The notes below the pieces were generated by a model. That model did not search any database, was not told where the DNA came from, and was given only the letters and a program-made list of their open reading frames with translations. A stretch of 64,000 bases of DNA from Aquila chrysaetos chrysaetos. Lineage: Eukaryota > Chordata > Aves > Accipitriformes > Accipitridae. A program made the translations under genes and the position numbers. Positions 20,976-44,928 of this stretch are shown here, one piece after another. Each line of letters opens with the position of its first letter. Positions within the stretch are counted from its first letter, which is position 1. The DNA lies in contig NW_024470328.1 of the NCBI RefSeq assembly GCF_900496995.4, forward strand, positions 1 through 64,000. Reading direction: 5' to 3'.

Positions 20976-22188
20976 CAAAATACTATTCAGACCACGACCA
21001 AAGACAGCTTTTTGGAAGAACCATCGTTAGCAGAAGTCCATCCACCGCGCCCACACGTGTGGCACTGTAACTCAGGCACACGCAGTGGTGGCAGTAGGAG
21101 GGGTGTGAGGTCACTGTCAGTATAAATCATGAGCACACAGCAGTGGCCGTGGGAGGACGGCAGTGTTCACATCACCGATGGCACCCCATGGCTGCGGGGC
21201 TCGGTGCAGAGCGGCCGTGTGCTGTCACAAGGGCATCAGAGGGGACGGGATCCGCCCGGCCCCATCTGTGCGAGGCCGAAGGAGCAGCCCCTCCAGCCCT
21301 GGCTGGAGCAGTCGGGGTAGGGGTGGCTCGGGGGCACCGCAGGGATGTGCCTGGGCACGGCGCCAGGAGGAAACCACAGACTTCCTCCGGAGCGCGGGGA
21401 GCGCTGCGAGGCCACGTGGGCTGTGGTTTGTGCACCTGCAGGCTGCAGCTCCCGAGCCACCCGCGGGGAATAACGGCCCCTCGGTGACATGCCGAGAGTC
21501 AGGGATATGTCTGAGCCTCTGGGCTGCATGTCTGCTGCCGGGACAGAGACATGTCCCAGCTCCAGCTCATTGGAAGGGACCTTCCGTGGGGCTCTCCAGG
21601 GAGGGACGGGCGAGCCGGCACTCGTGGAATGGAGCTCTTCCCCTGGCCAAGGCCCTTTCCCAGCTGCTGCTCCCCGCAGAGCAGGGTCTGAAGCAGGGGC
21701 AGGGGCTGTTTCCTTCCCTTCCTGACACAGCCCCCGCTGCAGTCTCAGCCCTGTGATTCCCATGGCACAGGGGTGGTTGGACACTCGCACCTGGGGCTCT
21801 TGGATGTGCCCGGAATAGGAGATGCTCAGTGCTCCTAGTCCACACGGCACGGTTCAGGGGGTGAAAAACCTGTTCCCCCCCACAACTGGCCCTGTCTTGT
21901 GACGGCCCCCCCACCACAGTGACGTGACACCTGTAGTGGAGCCATCTCTCATATATGGTCATGAATGGTGCTGGAGAAGTTCATTGGAGGGCTGGGCTGT
22001 GTCGGAGGGGAGATGGCTCCCGATAATGTCTAAAAAGGTGCTGCTGCTTCGATTGGCTCCTCCTGTAGCTGGGCTGGCATCTGCAGAGATATATTGCCCT
22101 CCTGTCATCATTGTCCCCATGAGTCCCCAGAAGCTGTGGCAGGGAGTGCGGCGCAGCAGGGATGTGCTGGCAGGACAGGAGGCTCAGG
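20976..22188 (+). other. Upstream region of the SRCR gene
   Basis: No convincing coding frame; several long frames in different phases only reflect GC richness. TATAAATCATGAG lies near 21121. Closer to the gene are an inverted CCAAT box (ATTGG, 22052-22056) and AGATATATTG near 22087, either of which could belong to the promoter. The transcription start cannot be fixed from sequence. Confidence 0.35.
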
Positions 22189-34522
<12,334 letters not shown>

Positions 34523-34695
34523 GAGCCCATCCCTGCTGTGCAGCTGGGTGCAGCCAGGAGGGAGAAGAGGTCTGTGGAGGTGGGAGAGCCGTGACCACCA
34601 GGGAACCATGTCCCTTGGCCCATGGGCAACACAAACCACCTGGAATTTCCTCTATTTTTATTCCCATTTTTATGCTGTGCATCATCTTTGTTCGT

Positions 34696-34701
34696 AATAA
34701 A
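34696..34701 (+). terminator. Poly(A) signal of the SRCR gene
   Basis: AATAAA about 175 bp after the stop, followed by a GT-rich stretch (TTTGGGGGCTTTG). This gives a short 3' UTR. Confidence 0.8.
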
Positions 34702-34908
34702 AGTCTTTGGGGGCTTTGACCTGGAGCTGGTGCTTGCCTGCCCAAGTGTCAGGGCATCTTCCTGAGGCTGATCAGGAGGAGCAGAGAACAAAGTCATGGA
34801 GGTGGGGAAATGGGCATGCCTTTGGGACAGCAGGCGCAAGGGCCAGGGCAGGCTGGAAGAAGGCAGGCAGGCAGGCAGCCTCTGCAAAAATCTACAGGAG
34901 CAAATCAT

Positions 34909-34981
34909 TGCTGAAGCCCGGGGTTGAACCAGGGACCTTTAGATCTTCAGTCTAACGCTCTCCCAGCTGAGCTACTTCAGC
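34909..34981 (-). tRNA. tRNA-Phe (GAA)
   Basis: Read on the minus strand this is a 73-nt tRNA with a perfect 7-bp acceptor stem (GCTGAAG with CTTCAGC), discriminator A, the A box TAGCTCAGCTGGGAGAGC, anticodon GAA at 34948-34946 and the B box GGTTCAACCC. It follows the vertebrate tRNA-Phe pattern with some acceptor-stem changes that keep pairing. A T5 run just downstream (34890-34886) can terminate RNA polymerase III. It is probably functional. Confidence 0.93.
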
Positions 34982-35389
34982 CCTGCCCCAGCAGCCCTTG
35001 TCCCAGTTCCACCCCTGCCAGGCCACAGGCTGACACACACATGAAGAGAGCTCCTTGGGGACATTCCCAGGGAAAAGCTGTGCCCAGCGCCGGGCAGAGG
35101 GGACCTGGCCTCTCCCAGCCTCCATGGCCAGGTAGACTCCAGGTGTGGGGTGGGTGCCAGCTTACAGTGGGAGTGCCAAGATATGTGTCTGGCCTCAGTT
35201 ACAAAGGTGAGTGGTGAAGGCAAGTGGGCAGGCCAGGCACACGCAGCGGCCAAAGCTGGAGGTGGAAGAAGGGTGGGGTTGGTGGAAGACCTCTGTCATA
35301 GGGGAGAGAGGGCCCAGGGGAGGCAGAGCTTTTGCTGGTGCCATAGGCTTTTGCTTCCTTCTTGCATGAGCAAGAGTGTACTGTTCAAT
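34982..35389. other. No gene seen
   Basis: GC-rich, without a supportable frame or repeat. Confidence 0.6.
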
Positions 35390-36245
35390 GTTAGGAGACC
35401 ATATTTAGGGGGAGAGAAGGCTTGAAAACCTCCAAGGACTGGGACTGCACAACCTCTCAGGGCAACCTCTTCCAGTGCGTAAGTGACCTTATGGTTATGA
35501 CCTCATGGACCTCATCTCCTCCCTGAACATTCTTTCAACTTTTGTCCCTTGCCTCTCATTTTCCCACAATGCACCACGACGAAGAGCCTGGCTCTCTTTT
35601 CTTAACTGCCTGATAGGTACTGAAATGATCCTGTGAGGTTTCCCGAAGCCTTCTCATCTCCATACTGAACAGTGTTCCCTCAGCCTTTCCTCAGGTGGAA
35701 AGGTCTCCAGCCCCGTGCACACCCCGACACACCTGACTGTATTGGTGGCCCTTCACTGAACTTGCTCCAGTTGATCAACGTCTTTCCTGTACTGGGGGCA
35801 GGAGGCCCCAAACTCAGTGCAGTGCTGTGCATGTGGTCTAGCAAGCAGTGAATGGAGGGGGAGAATCCCTGCCCCTCATCTCCTGGCCATGCTTCTGTTC
35901 ATACAGGCAGGCTGCTCTTGGCCGCAGGGGCTCACCGCTGACTCATGGGCGGCTTGTTGTCCACCATGACCCCCAGGGCCTTTTCTGCTGAGCTGCAACC
36001 TACCCGGGGCAGTTGCCTAGGGTTAGGCCACCCCAGGGGCAGGACTTGGCATTTCTTCTCTCTGAAATCTAGAAGGTTCTTTTTGCCCCACTCTGCCAAT
36101 CTGTCGAGGTTCCTCCAGAAGGCAGCACTCCAGCATATAGACTGGTCCGCACCTCAGGTTTGTGTCATCTGAAAACTCTGTCAGCTCCTCCAGGACAATG
36201 ATAGCATCATTAAGCCCCAGAAGAGACCCTAATGCATCCAATCAG
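35390..36245 (-). mobile_element. CR1-like LINE fragment (antisense)
   Basis: Contains antisense CR1 3' phrases such as CCAAACTCAGTGCAGTGCT, TGTCGAGGTTCCTCCAGAAG and CCTCAGCCTTTCCTCAGG. Many indels make any frame unreadable. Confidence 0.65.
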
Positions 36246-36330
36246 TCTTTTACTCACCTCTTTGCCCACCTGTCAAGACTGTAGCTTCCTAGCTTTGATA
36301 TATGAAAATTGTGGGAGACTGTGTGGTGGG

Positions 36331-36530
36331 TTGACCTTAGCTGGCTGCCAGAGGCCCAGGTAGCCACTCTCTCACTCCTCTTTGTCAACAGTACAGAAGG
36401 AGAAAAAAGGAAAAACAATGCTGAATTGCTTGTTATGAAATCAGGGACATCACTTCCCAATTCGTCATGAGCAAAACAGACTCAACAGGAGGAAAATTAA
36501 CTTATTTAATTACCAATTCAAATAGGGTTG
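36331..36530 (-). mobile_element. ERVL/K-type LTR fragment (antisense)
   Basis: GTGGGTTGACCTTAGCTGGCTGCC opens it, with GCAAAACAGACTCAACAGG and a TTAATT-rich stretch at its end. It is a short antisense piece of the LTR family seen complete at 45430-46575. Confidence 0.65.
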
Positions 36531-36531
36531 G

Positions 36532-36973
36532 TGTCGTGGTTTCAGCCCAGCTGGTAACAAAGGACCACGCAGCCGCTGGCTCACTCCTCCCCGCTCCCCT
36601 CTGGTGGGATGGGGAGGAGAATCAGAAAGGAGAAAAGAAAAAAAAACCTGGAACCTCGTGCATTGAGATAAGGACAATTTCCTGGGACAACACAAAAAGA
36701 GAAGTTACAACAACAACAACAACAACGGTACTAATAAAAGAATATACAGAACGAGTGATGCAGAGGGCAACTGCTCACCACCCTGAACCCAATGGTCCGT
36801 CACTTCCCCCACTGAAATCTGAGAGCACCCCCCAGCCCACTCCCCATTTATATACTGAGCATGATGTCACATGGTATGGAATAGCTCCTTGGCTACTTCA
36901 GGTCAGCTGTCCTGGCTGTGCCCCCTCCCAAGTTCCTATGAAAGTTAACTCTACCTCAGCTGAACCCAGGACA
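36532..36973 (-). mobile_element. ERVL-type LTR (antisense)
   Basis: On the minus strand it runs from TGTCCTGGGTTCAGCTGAGG to AACCACGACA and includes TATATAAATGGGGAG and a (CAA)n tract at about 36706-36727. It is closely related to 19863-20416 but shortened. No duplication is seen. Confidence 0.75.
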
Positions 36974-36984
36974 CCAATAGCCTG

Positions 36985-37030
36985 GAAGAACTGATGGAGT
37001 GCACTCTTGTCAGGTTTGCAGATGCGGCTA
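36985..37030 (-). mobile_element. Tiny CR1 RT remnant
   Basis: GTCAGGTTTGCAGATGCGGC matches the CR1 sequence around the RT FADD motif. In CR1 sense this stretch reads on the plus strand, so the strand call is weak. Confidence 0.35.
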
Positions 37031-37061
37031 AAGCATGGAAGAGCCAGACAGCTCAGCTCAT

Positions 37062-37627
37062 CCACAACCTTTCGCTCACTCCTCCCCAGTGGGATGAGGG
37101 AGAGAATCAGAAGGGTAAAAGTGACAAAAGTCATGGGTTGAGATAAGGACAGTTTAATAGGTAAAGCAAAGCTGTGCATGAGCGCCAAGCAGAATACGGA
37201 ATTAATTCACTCCTTCCCATCAGCAGGCAGATGTTCAGCCATCTCCAGGAAAGCAGAGCTCCATCAAGTGTAACAGTTACTTAGGAAGGCAAACACCGTA
37301 GCTCTGAATGTCCCCCCTTCCTCCTTCTTTCCCCAGTTTTTATTGCTGAGTGTGACATCTAATGGACTAGAATATCCCTTTGGTTAGCTGGGGTTAGCTG
37401 TCCCAGCTGTGTCCCCTGCCAAATTCGTGTGCACCCCCAGCCACCTCGCTGGTGGCGTGGTGTGAGAAGCTGAAAAGGCCTTGATGGTGTGCAAGCACTG
37501 CTCAGCAGTAAACTAACACATCCCTGTGTTATCAACACTGTTTTGGTCACAAATCCAGAACACGCAGCCCCATATGAGCTGCTATGAAGAAAATTAACTC
37601 CAACCCAGCCCCAAAAAGGACAAGCTC
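37062..37627 (-). mobile_element. ERVL-type LTR (antisense)
   Basis: On the minus strand it includes GTGTTGATAACACAGGGATG, CAGCTAACCAAAGGGATATT and CAGCAATAAAAACTGGGG, the same family as 19127-19575. Both ends are eroded. Confidence 0.72.
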
Positions 37628-38114
37628 CGCCTCTTATTCCATTCTGCTTACAGCATGCTCAGGTCTCACACTATCCAATACAGCCTCAGTAACCATCACC
37701 CCGCTTCCCAGCCTTTCATTTAAACACAGATATCATTCCCTTACTCTATGGACCACCCTTGTAAAATGGCCACAAAATGTCCATTGAGTTCATTCAGTCC
37801 ATGGCTTGGGTTCTGTCTGTTACGGTGCTCACTTGGGACAGTGTTGGTCTGCCTGCTGATCCTGACCCGTGAGCTCACAGAAGGCCCACCACCTGTCCCA
37901 AGGCAGAGATCCATGCTAAAGGGCATCTCCCCCTCCTTGCCTTACAAGCCTGTCCATCCCTGGCCACACTCCTGCTGTGTGTTATCTCACACCGTCTCTG
38001 CTCTCCACATGAGACTGTCGCTCACTGTAACCACACACAGACGTCTAATTCCTCCTCTTTGCTCAGCACGCTGCGCACATCAGTGCACTGACACTTCAGA
38101 GAGGTGCCCGGTAG
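37628..38114. other. No gene; possibly more LTR-related sequence
   Basis: A block around 37770-37925 (TTGGGACAGTGTTGGTCTGC) sits next to the ERVL-type LTR and may be retroviral, but I cannot prove it. Nothing else is recognised. Confidence 0.3.
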
Positions 38115-38400
38115 CGCTGATTTCCCTGAGGGATATCACAGGACCACAAAACTACAGTAGAGGTTTGAAGGGACAGGACTGGACCCAGTATTGACCCCTG
38201 CAGTGCACCACTGGTGACTGGCCTGCAGCGAGACCTTGTGCCACTGATCACCATCCTGTGGGCCCGCCATTCAGCCAGTTTTCAATCCACCTCACTCTCC
38301 GCTCATCCAGCCTCTGCTTCAGCAGCTTCTCTATGAGGATTTTATGGGAGACAGTGTCGAAAGCCTTACTCATCTACCAAGGCAGCCATTTCGTTGGAGA
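38115..38400 (-). mobile_element. CR1 LINE RT fragment (antisense)
   Basis: The minus strand encodes KAFDTVSHKILIEKLLKQRL and then WIENWLNG, CR1 reverse-transcriptase motifs, with indels after that. Confidence 0.78.
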
Positions 38401-38755
38401 AGTTTATCAGGTTATCAAATAGCAATGGCATTTCCTTTCATCGGCTGTGCTCTGGACCTCTGTGGTGTGTCAGTTGGAGTCTGGCACTTGGAGGGCCATG
38501 ATGTTATGCCATTGTATACCCCATAGAGATTTGGCCACCTCAAAGAAGGGATGATAGGAGGGAAGTGCTACCAATTCTGGACATTGCTTGATAGCAAAGA
38601 AATAATAGTGGGCTCTATCCAACCTCTCCAACCCCCACTGCTCTCCACTCTGTTTACATATGAAATGCAGATGTCAAATGCTTTAATATAAACTTGACCT
38701 GAGAACAGTTTCGCCATTCAAAGTCTTCATAGGTAATGCATTTCAGAAATGACTG
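38401..38755. other. No gene seen
   Basis: No recognisable frame or repeat. Confidence 0.55.
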
Positions 38756-40960
38756 TATAAATCTAGATTTATGTAGAGGGAGAGAAAGGGTCATCAGCTT
38801 GCTGTTCCATGTCTATGGCCAATAGAGAAAGCAATCCTGAGGATTGATAGAAAACCCTCAAAACTCTGAAAATGAAGACTTCTTACACACTTATTACCCT
38901 CAGCACTTTTCTGCATATGCTTCAAAGTGTACCCATCATCTCCATTGAAGGGTTGATGCAGTTTCCCACACAAGAGTGGCCACTGCCTCCAAGATACCCT
39001 GACGTAGCTGAAGACCTCATGCGGGACTGGGAAATGTGTGGCAGGACCAATGGCAGAACTTCTGGAGCATGAGCTGGTGGACAGGCAGGGTGTGTCAAAG
39101 CCTCTTGGCTGAGACAAGTAATTTCTCTCCCTTGACTAGAAAGGGAAGCCTGGGCAATTGCACCCAAGGTGTCTAGTGTTAGCAGTGATCCCTCTCATCC
39201 CACCTTTCACCTACATGGAGACACCTCTAATTTTCCACGCAGGGAGTGAAAAACAAGTGTGTCTAGATGATGCAGAGTCTGCTTGAAGACGTTCCTGTAA
39301 CCCAGATATGTTGGGGTTAGTGCAGATTTAGCTATTCAAAAGGGAGCATTTCACTCCCTTTGTCTCTTTGCTTCCCTCTGCGAATCAAGGAAGCTCGTGA
39401 CTTCCATGTGTGACATGCTGCGTGCAAAAGATCGAGAATGGACAAACAAAGAAAGTCCAGGAAAGGGAATGTTTTGGGAGGTCTTGGGATCTGTGACTAA
39501 ACACAAAATGTGTTTTCTGTTGGTCTAAGGTTATCCTCTGTAGGAAGCAGGTTTCAATGGAGGTAATGTGGACTTAATACCTACCTGAGGAATGTCTTTT
39601 ATTATGTATTGAACCATGCCTTCCTTTGTTTTCATAAGTTGGCAATTGAGAAACACCCTTCTGTGTCTGTGTGCCACTGGTTCTCCAAGTAGAACAGGTG
39701 GGAATTGGTGCCCATGGGATGAAACACACAGCTACAGACTTCAGTGGAGAGTGCCCAGATTGGAACAGGGCTGGTCCAAGTCCCAGGTGGTTGATGAGAG
39801 ACATGGTAGGTTGGGGGTAGGGATGAAGACTGACCATAGGTTGTGGAACATAAAGGCTCTGGATTTTCACATCTATTCACACTGTATTAAGAGATGCACA
39901 GGAGTAATATCAATTAGAGATTGCTGATATCAATTCATGTACAAGCAGAGAAATAATGTGGAGAAAAAGAAACCCTTTCTTGTTGTTGTTTAGTGTTCGT
40001 ATCATTTCACTTTGATTACACTCCTGAAACTGCTCTAATTAACCACATCAGAATTGAAGGCTTAAAGGAAAATGATGCACAGTGACTTGACTTGTTAGGG
40101 TGTTTTGCATGTTAATGAGCCCTCTGGTGCTGGCTTCCTGAACTGCAGATCCTGAAAGACTGAAGAAGCCCCTAGAGAAGTAGAAGTCAGCAGCAAGCCT
40201 CCAAGTTTCCGAGCGTGTTAGTGGGCCCCAGTGAGGGCCATCCCTGAAAAGGCCATGGAGGGAATGACCAGACAAGGGACTGTCCCTGGCAGCTGGTGAA
40301 GCAGGAAGTCAGAGGCACTGCTTAGAGGTGGAAAACCAAGCATGGAAAGTGGCTGTGAAAACCCTTGATGTGTTTCACCAAGCAGGACAGTCAAGCCCTG
40401 ACCCCCATCCTCTGGGAAAGGGGTCCCATTACCTCCTGGGATGTTTGCATCTCTTCCAAGGAGCAGTGAGATGTGGGGGTGTGCAATGCTGAGTGCAGGA
40501 CAGGATCCACAGAGGGTGGGTGAGGAGGCAACAATGCCCTGGGGCTGTAAGGACCTGGTGTCTTCTCTTGGGCCTCAGTGGAAGAGACAGCAGCCAGGGT
40601 GGAGAGGATAAGGATCTCAGTTGTGTTGGCTGGTGGTGATCTCACCTGCTGCAATGCCCTCAGTCATGCCCACTGCAGGCTGTCCTACACTGTCCTATGC
40701 CTGTGCTGGTTTCCCGGCAGACTTTAGCTACGTCCCCATTTCCCCACCGCACTCGGACCCTGGGATCTCCCAAGCCATACTGATGCCCTTCTGTCCTTAC
40801 TGGCTGTTGCTTCAAACACAAAGCTGTGGTTAATCAAGGATTGGTCAAGGCCTGTGAGTTGCCCACAACCTGTCTGCCTTCTTCCAATACCCTCATCATG
40901 CTCCCCTCGCACCCAAACTATCACAGTCCCATGCTTGCTTGAATCTTCTATTTCTCTCTG
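38756..40960 (+). repeat. Low-copy unit, copy 1
   Basis: About 2.2 kb that aligns with 51738-53930 in the same orientation. Shared blocks include GAGGGAGAGAAAG and TCATCAGCTTGCT, CCTGTAACCCAGATATGTTGGG, and CACAAAGCTGTGGTT. Identity is about 75-80% by eye. No reliable coding frame; its function is unknown. Copy 1 ends exactly at the ERV2 3' LTR. Confidence 0.75.
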
Positions 40961-41422
40961 TGACGTGCGGAAACGGACTCCACAATCAGTGAGATTGTAA
41001 AGTAGGTATGTTTATTCAGCGCTGGGCAGCACGGGGGGTAGTCCCACCAAAGTCGTGCGCACCTGATGCGGCAGTTCGCTTCAAATTTATACAGTCAAGT
41101 GTTACATATACATGAAGTTTCGCAATACGCCTGTACATAGGCATGATCTATCCCCGCTTCATATTAAAATTAGTTCCAAAAGTCACAAGGCCGGTCTTGG
41201 CTGGTTTTTGGGGTGGACTGCTGCTTCTTATCAGGGACTATCTCCTGCCCCAGCCAGCCTCAACAATGCAAACATTAAGCATCACTTCTCATCCCCTTGG
41301 GCCACGTCTACCTCTACTGAAATTTCTTTAACTTCATTATAAGCTAGATAATTATTTAACAGTTCTTATCTATATCCATATATCTACTATATCTACTAAG
41401 GTTCCTTTGGCTCCCCGTTTCA
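40961..41422 (-). repeat. ERV2 3' LTR (family C, 462 bp)
   Basis: On the minus strand it runs TGAAACGGGGAGCC to GCACGTCA, with TATAAA (41086-41091) and AATAAA. R-U5 is shared with family A LTRs; U3 differs. Confidence 0.9.
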
Positions 41423-41438
41423 GTCCCCCCTTTTCTAG
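41423..41438 (-). other. ERV2 polypurine tract
   Basis: CTAGAAAAGGGGGGAC on the minus strand, directly before the 3' LTR. Confidence 0.85.
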
Positions 41439-41478
41439 AAAATAGTGAATTCTTTTACTATATCTAATTCTAGTACTT

Positions 41479-41985
41479 CTAATGCATTGCTTCCCTATCT
41501 AGCATTCTTTCAAAATATTTATTGGACTCAAGTCTTCGTCGCAACTGATTCTTTTTCCATTCACCATAGGAATCTCCTGTGCTTTGGAAACACCATAAGC
41601 TGCATTGAATTGTTGTACAAAGGATTATGAGCAGAAAAATTATTGTTATTTCTGTCACAAACAGTTGTTTTGGCCATGTTAAATTTGGCAACCAGGAAGT
41701 TAGTTTTTCCCATATTTCAGAAAATCCCCATGACGTGTCAGCCATAGTGATAAGATGTAACTCCTTAGAAATTTCCCAAATATTTTCAATATCTGTCTCT
41801 ACTTGCTGTCTTTCATTTAAATAAGCACAACAGCTTTGATTTATAAGTACGCACACACCCCCTTCCTTTGCGGTTAACATATCTAATGCAAGGCGATTTT
41901 GTATCGTTATCTTTGCCAAGGAATCAATTTCGGCTTGTAATTTTCCTAGAGCGTCAGCAGTAGTATTGGCTAAAGTCTCGACCAC
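41479..41985 (-). pseudogene. env: ERV2 env, transmembrane subunit part
   Basis: About 168 residues open. A heptad region precedes the immunosuppressive-type helix (IQNRLALDMLTAKEGG), followed by CX6CC and a membrane span (TEITIIFLLIILCTTI), then a tail of about 45 residues. This is the membrane-fusion subunit of a gamma-type envelope. Its upstream link to the surface subunit is broken, so it is not expressed as a normal envelope. Confidence 0.87.
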
Positions 41986-42824
41986 CGCTGATACATTGAC
42001 TATTGCTTTTTCCAGTTCAGATACTCCAAGCAGTGGGAAAAGCTATCGTACCACACTGTGGAATGTGGTGTCTCGTTCTATAAGAGGGTTAGAGGTTCTT
42101 TTAGTCCTCGTGTGGTGCCATGGGGATCGGAATATTCCCTGTAATTTTCCTAAGATAGGGAGTGTTTGTGGGATTATTATTCTCTCTGTGCATTCTTCCC
42201 ACCAATCGATAGGTAAACTCTTATGTGCCTCCCCGTTTGCACAAAGGTATCAACGCCCGTCAGGGAGATTACAATTGGACGGCTCCCGAGGAGGAGGAAC
42301 ATAATAACTCCCTGTTACATTTCCCATCCGGTATTAGCTATCCCTGTAGAGTGTGATTCATTACATCGAAAGCAAGTTCCATTCAGTGTCCCAAGAAAAC
42401 TAGAAGTGTTGGCATAATGGGGGCGCATCATTATGGGGTCTCCCCCTCTGCCTCTTTCCATGTCTTTTAATCTCCAAGACCAATTGTATCGATCATTATC
42501 ATGTGGGTCTCTGCTATCCAGATCAAGTTTATACTTCACTATAGTTCTGGAACCATTTCCATATAAACAAGTATAGTTGGCAGTTCTATTTAACAGTGTT
42601 TTAGTGCTGTTTGTTCTGAGGGGGACACCAATAAACAGGAAGGTTTCTCCTTGTCTGGGTATTAAGGTACACATCCAACAGCTTGATACATGAATATCCT
42701 TTGCTAGCTCCTGGTTATATCTGACAAACAGGTTTTCATCCCACGCCTTACACAGAGTCCCTACAACTCCCCATATTACCGCGTAAAAACTAAATGTCCA
42801 TAGGGTTTTGTGGTGACTTTCCAT
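41986..42824 (-). pseudogene. env: ERV2 env, surface subunit part
   Basis: I place the start at ATG 42824-42822, which opens a hydrophobic signal (LWTFSFYAVIWGVVGTL) and overlaps the end of integrase, as in gammaretroviruses. A CWMC motif of CXXC type lies near 42665, and several N-glycosylation sites follow. The frame stops at 42315-42317. Pieces of the C-terminal surface region, including an RTKR cleavage-like site near 42090, follow in other frames. Much of the surface domain is missing, because the total is far shorter than a normal gamma-type surface subunit. Confidence 0.82.
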
Positions 42825-42938
42825 GGAGTTTTGGGTGTCTTTTTCATTCTGGTGTGATGAATCCAAGCATCCTGTTCCTTGATTCTGATTGCAGTAAAGG
42901 AGGTGAGCAGTACTTGGAATGGTCCTTCCCACTGTGGT
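42800..42938 (-). pseudogene. pol: ERV2 integrase C-terminal remnant
   Basis: The minus strand encodes QWEGPFQVLLTSFTAIRIK and a basic end, the integrase C-terminal domain. It is fused directly to the RNase H remnant, so the integrase zinc and catalytic domains are deleted. Confidence 0.78.
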
Positions 42939-42939
42939 T

Positions 42940-44412
42940 TTAGGGTTTTATCTCTTGGCTGGTGGTGATGGCGTATCCCGCATGTTGATTACCATTTAGG
43001 AGGTAACTGCTTCCGCCTGTGAACCAAGTTTCCCCGCTTTCCATGGGGCTGTCTTTCAGGTCTGGGCGGCTGGTGTATGTTGCTTTGATGGTTTCCAAAC
43101 AGTCATGATGTTCCGGTTCTCCTGTGTTCCTGATGAGAAAAGAAGCTGGGTTGACAATGTTAGTGACTACAATCTCCACATCATCCTGCTCTACCAATAT
43201 AGCTTGATATCTCAGGAATCTTTGTGGAGAGAGTCCGCCCTTTGCCTCCAGTACTGTTGATACTGTATGAGACACCAAAACAGTCGTTTTCTGGCCCAGA
43301 GTAAACTTTCGGGCTTCCTGTATATTCAGTATCACAGCCGCAACCGCCCGCAGGCATCCAGGCCAACCTTTTGCAGTCGTGTCTAACTGCTTAGAGAGGT
43401 AGGCAACTGCCCGTCGATATGGACCCAGGTTTTGTGCTAATATTCCCAGGGCTATGCCCTGCTTCTCATGGGAGTAAAGAAGAAACGGCTTACTCACACC
43501 TGGGAGTCCTAAGGCCGGGGCCAACATCAAAGCCTTTTTCAGTAGCTCAAAGGCTCGTTCGGTCTCCTTGTTCCACTCAAGGTGTTTCTGCTCAGTGGCT
43601 GTCAACGCATACAGTGGTTTAACAAGCAATCCATAATTATAGATCCACAATCGGCACCACCCTGTCATTCCCAGAAAAGTCCGTAGTTCTTTTACTGTCT
43701 GAGGTCTCCGAGTTTGGCATATTGCCTCTTTACGGGCCTGTCCCAAAGTTCTTTGTCCCGCACTAATTTCATAGCCCAAGTAATTCACTTTGCATTGCAT
43801 TACCTGTGCCTTTTTCTTGGATACCCGGTACCCCTGGAGTCCCAGGAAATTCAACAGACTCACCGTCCACGTCATACAATCTTTCTCTGTTTTGGTGGCG
43901 ATCAGGATATCATCCACGTACTGCAACAGCTTCCCCTCCTCAGATGGGGCTTCCCAGGATTCTAAGTCTTTCACAAGCTGATTGCCAAAAATGGTAGGAC
44001 TATTCTTAAATCCTTGTGGCAACACCATCCAAGTGAGCTGGGTCTTTCGACCACTCTTGGGGTTTTCCCATTCAAATGCAAATAATTTTTGGCTGGTCTC
44101 ATGGAGAGGGAGGCAAAAGAAAGCATCCTTCAAATCTAAAACAGTAAACCAAGTCAATTCAGGTGTTAATACGGTCAACAGGGTATATGGGTTTGCCACT
44201 ACCGGGTAAAGATCTTCAGTTATCTTATTCACCGCCCGTAAGTCTTGGACCACCCGATACGACCCATCGGGCTTCCGAACAGGTAATATAGGGGTATTGA
44301 ATTAAGACTCACACTTTTTTAGTAATCCCAACTGCAAAAATTTTTCTATCACCGGCTGGATTCCTTCTCTGTCTTCTTTCTTTAGGGGATATTGTTTAAT
44401 TCTTACCGGCTT
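42940..44412 (-). pseudogene. pol: ERV2 reverse transcriptase and RNase H start
   Basis: This continues the protease frame after a TGA at 44413-44415. A second nonsense codon, TAA, is at 44302-44304; from 44253 the frame is open. RT motifs are VLDLKDAFF, LPQGFKNSP and the catalytic YVDD at 43909-43920. A connection domain follows. RNase H begins but its first catalytic aspartate is glycine (WFTGGSS in place of FTDGSS) and it ends at 42940. The polymerase core is recognisable, but the protein is dead. Confidence 0.9.
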
Positions 44413-44925
44413 TCATCCTTCTTTGATCCTAACTTCAACAGGTGGAGCACTTTTCGCTCTTCCAGGTGCATCAGTAGCCCATACCCCTGGGTACACTTGG
44501 TTTAAGATGTCCTCATTAATGCTTCCTTCTACGGGCAGACTGGTTAAGGTTAGGCTCAATATTTGAACATATTGCTGAACTTTTACCTCCAGAGTAATTT
44601 CTCCCTTTTTGAATACAATTTTTGCTCCCAATTGTTCCAACAAGTCCCTTCCCAAAAGTGCCTTAGGGGAGTTGGGCATATATAAAAATTTGTGAATGCC
44701 CCACTGTTTTCCTAATTTATATTCTAAAGGTTTACAAAAATATGCCTTTGCACTTTGGCCAGTCACTCCTTTCACCATGACATAATCATCTCCCAGGGGC
44801 ATCAAAGCTTGGTTCAGAACCGAGTATGTTGCTCCTGTATCCACCAAAAATTCTACCTCTTGTTGTGTTTTCCCTAGCTTAATTATAACCAGTGGATCTG
44901 CTAGGGTAGATTCCCCAGGTTCCCG
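44413..44925 (-). pseudogene. pol: ERV2 protease and start of pol
   Basis: The frame follows the gag TGA without a shift. It has FLVDTGATYS with the catalytic DTG, a LLGRDLL motif and the link into RT. The frame ends at TGA 44413-44415, which by family comparison is a mutation rather than a natural end. Confidence 0.87.
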
Positions 44926-44928
44926 TCA
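44923..44928 (-). promoter_or_regulatory. ERV2 gag-pol UGA-CGG readthrough site
   Basis: Gag ends with TGA (44928-44926) and the next codon is CGG, followed by an uninterrupted frame into protease. UGA-CGG is a known leaky stop context in some plant viruses; gammaretroviruses normally use UAG-G. The shared frame is directly visible; readthrough is inferred. Confidence 0.6.

Noticed and set aside
21163-21850. Long overlapping frames on both strands upstream of the SRCR gene
   Set aside because: GC-rich DNA has few stops, so long frames occur by chance. No domain, and the frames overlap in several phases.
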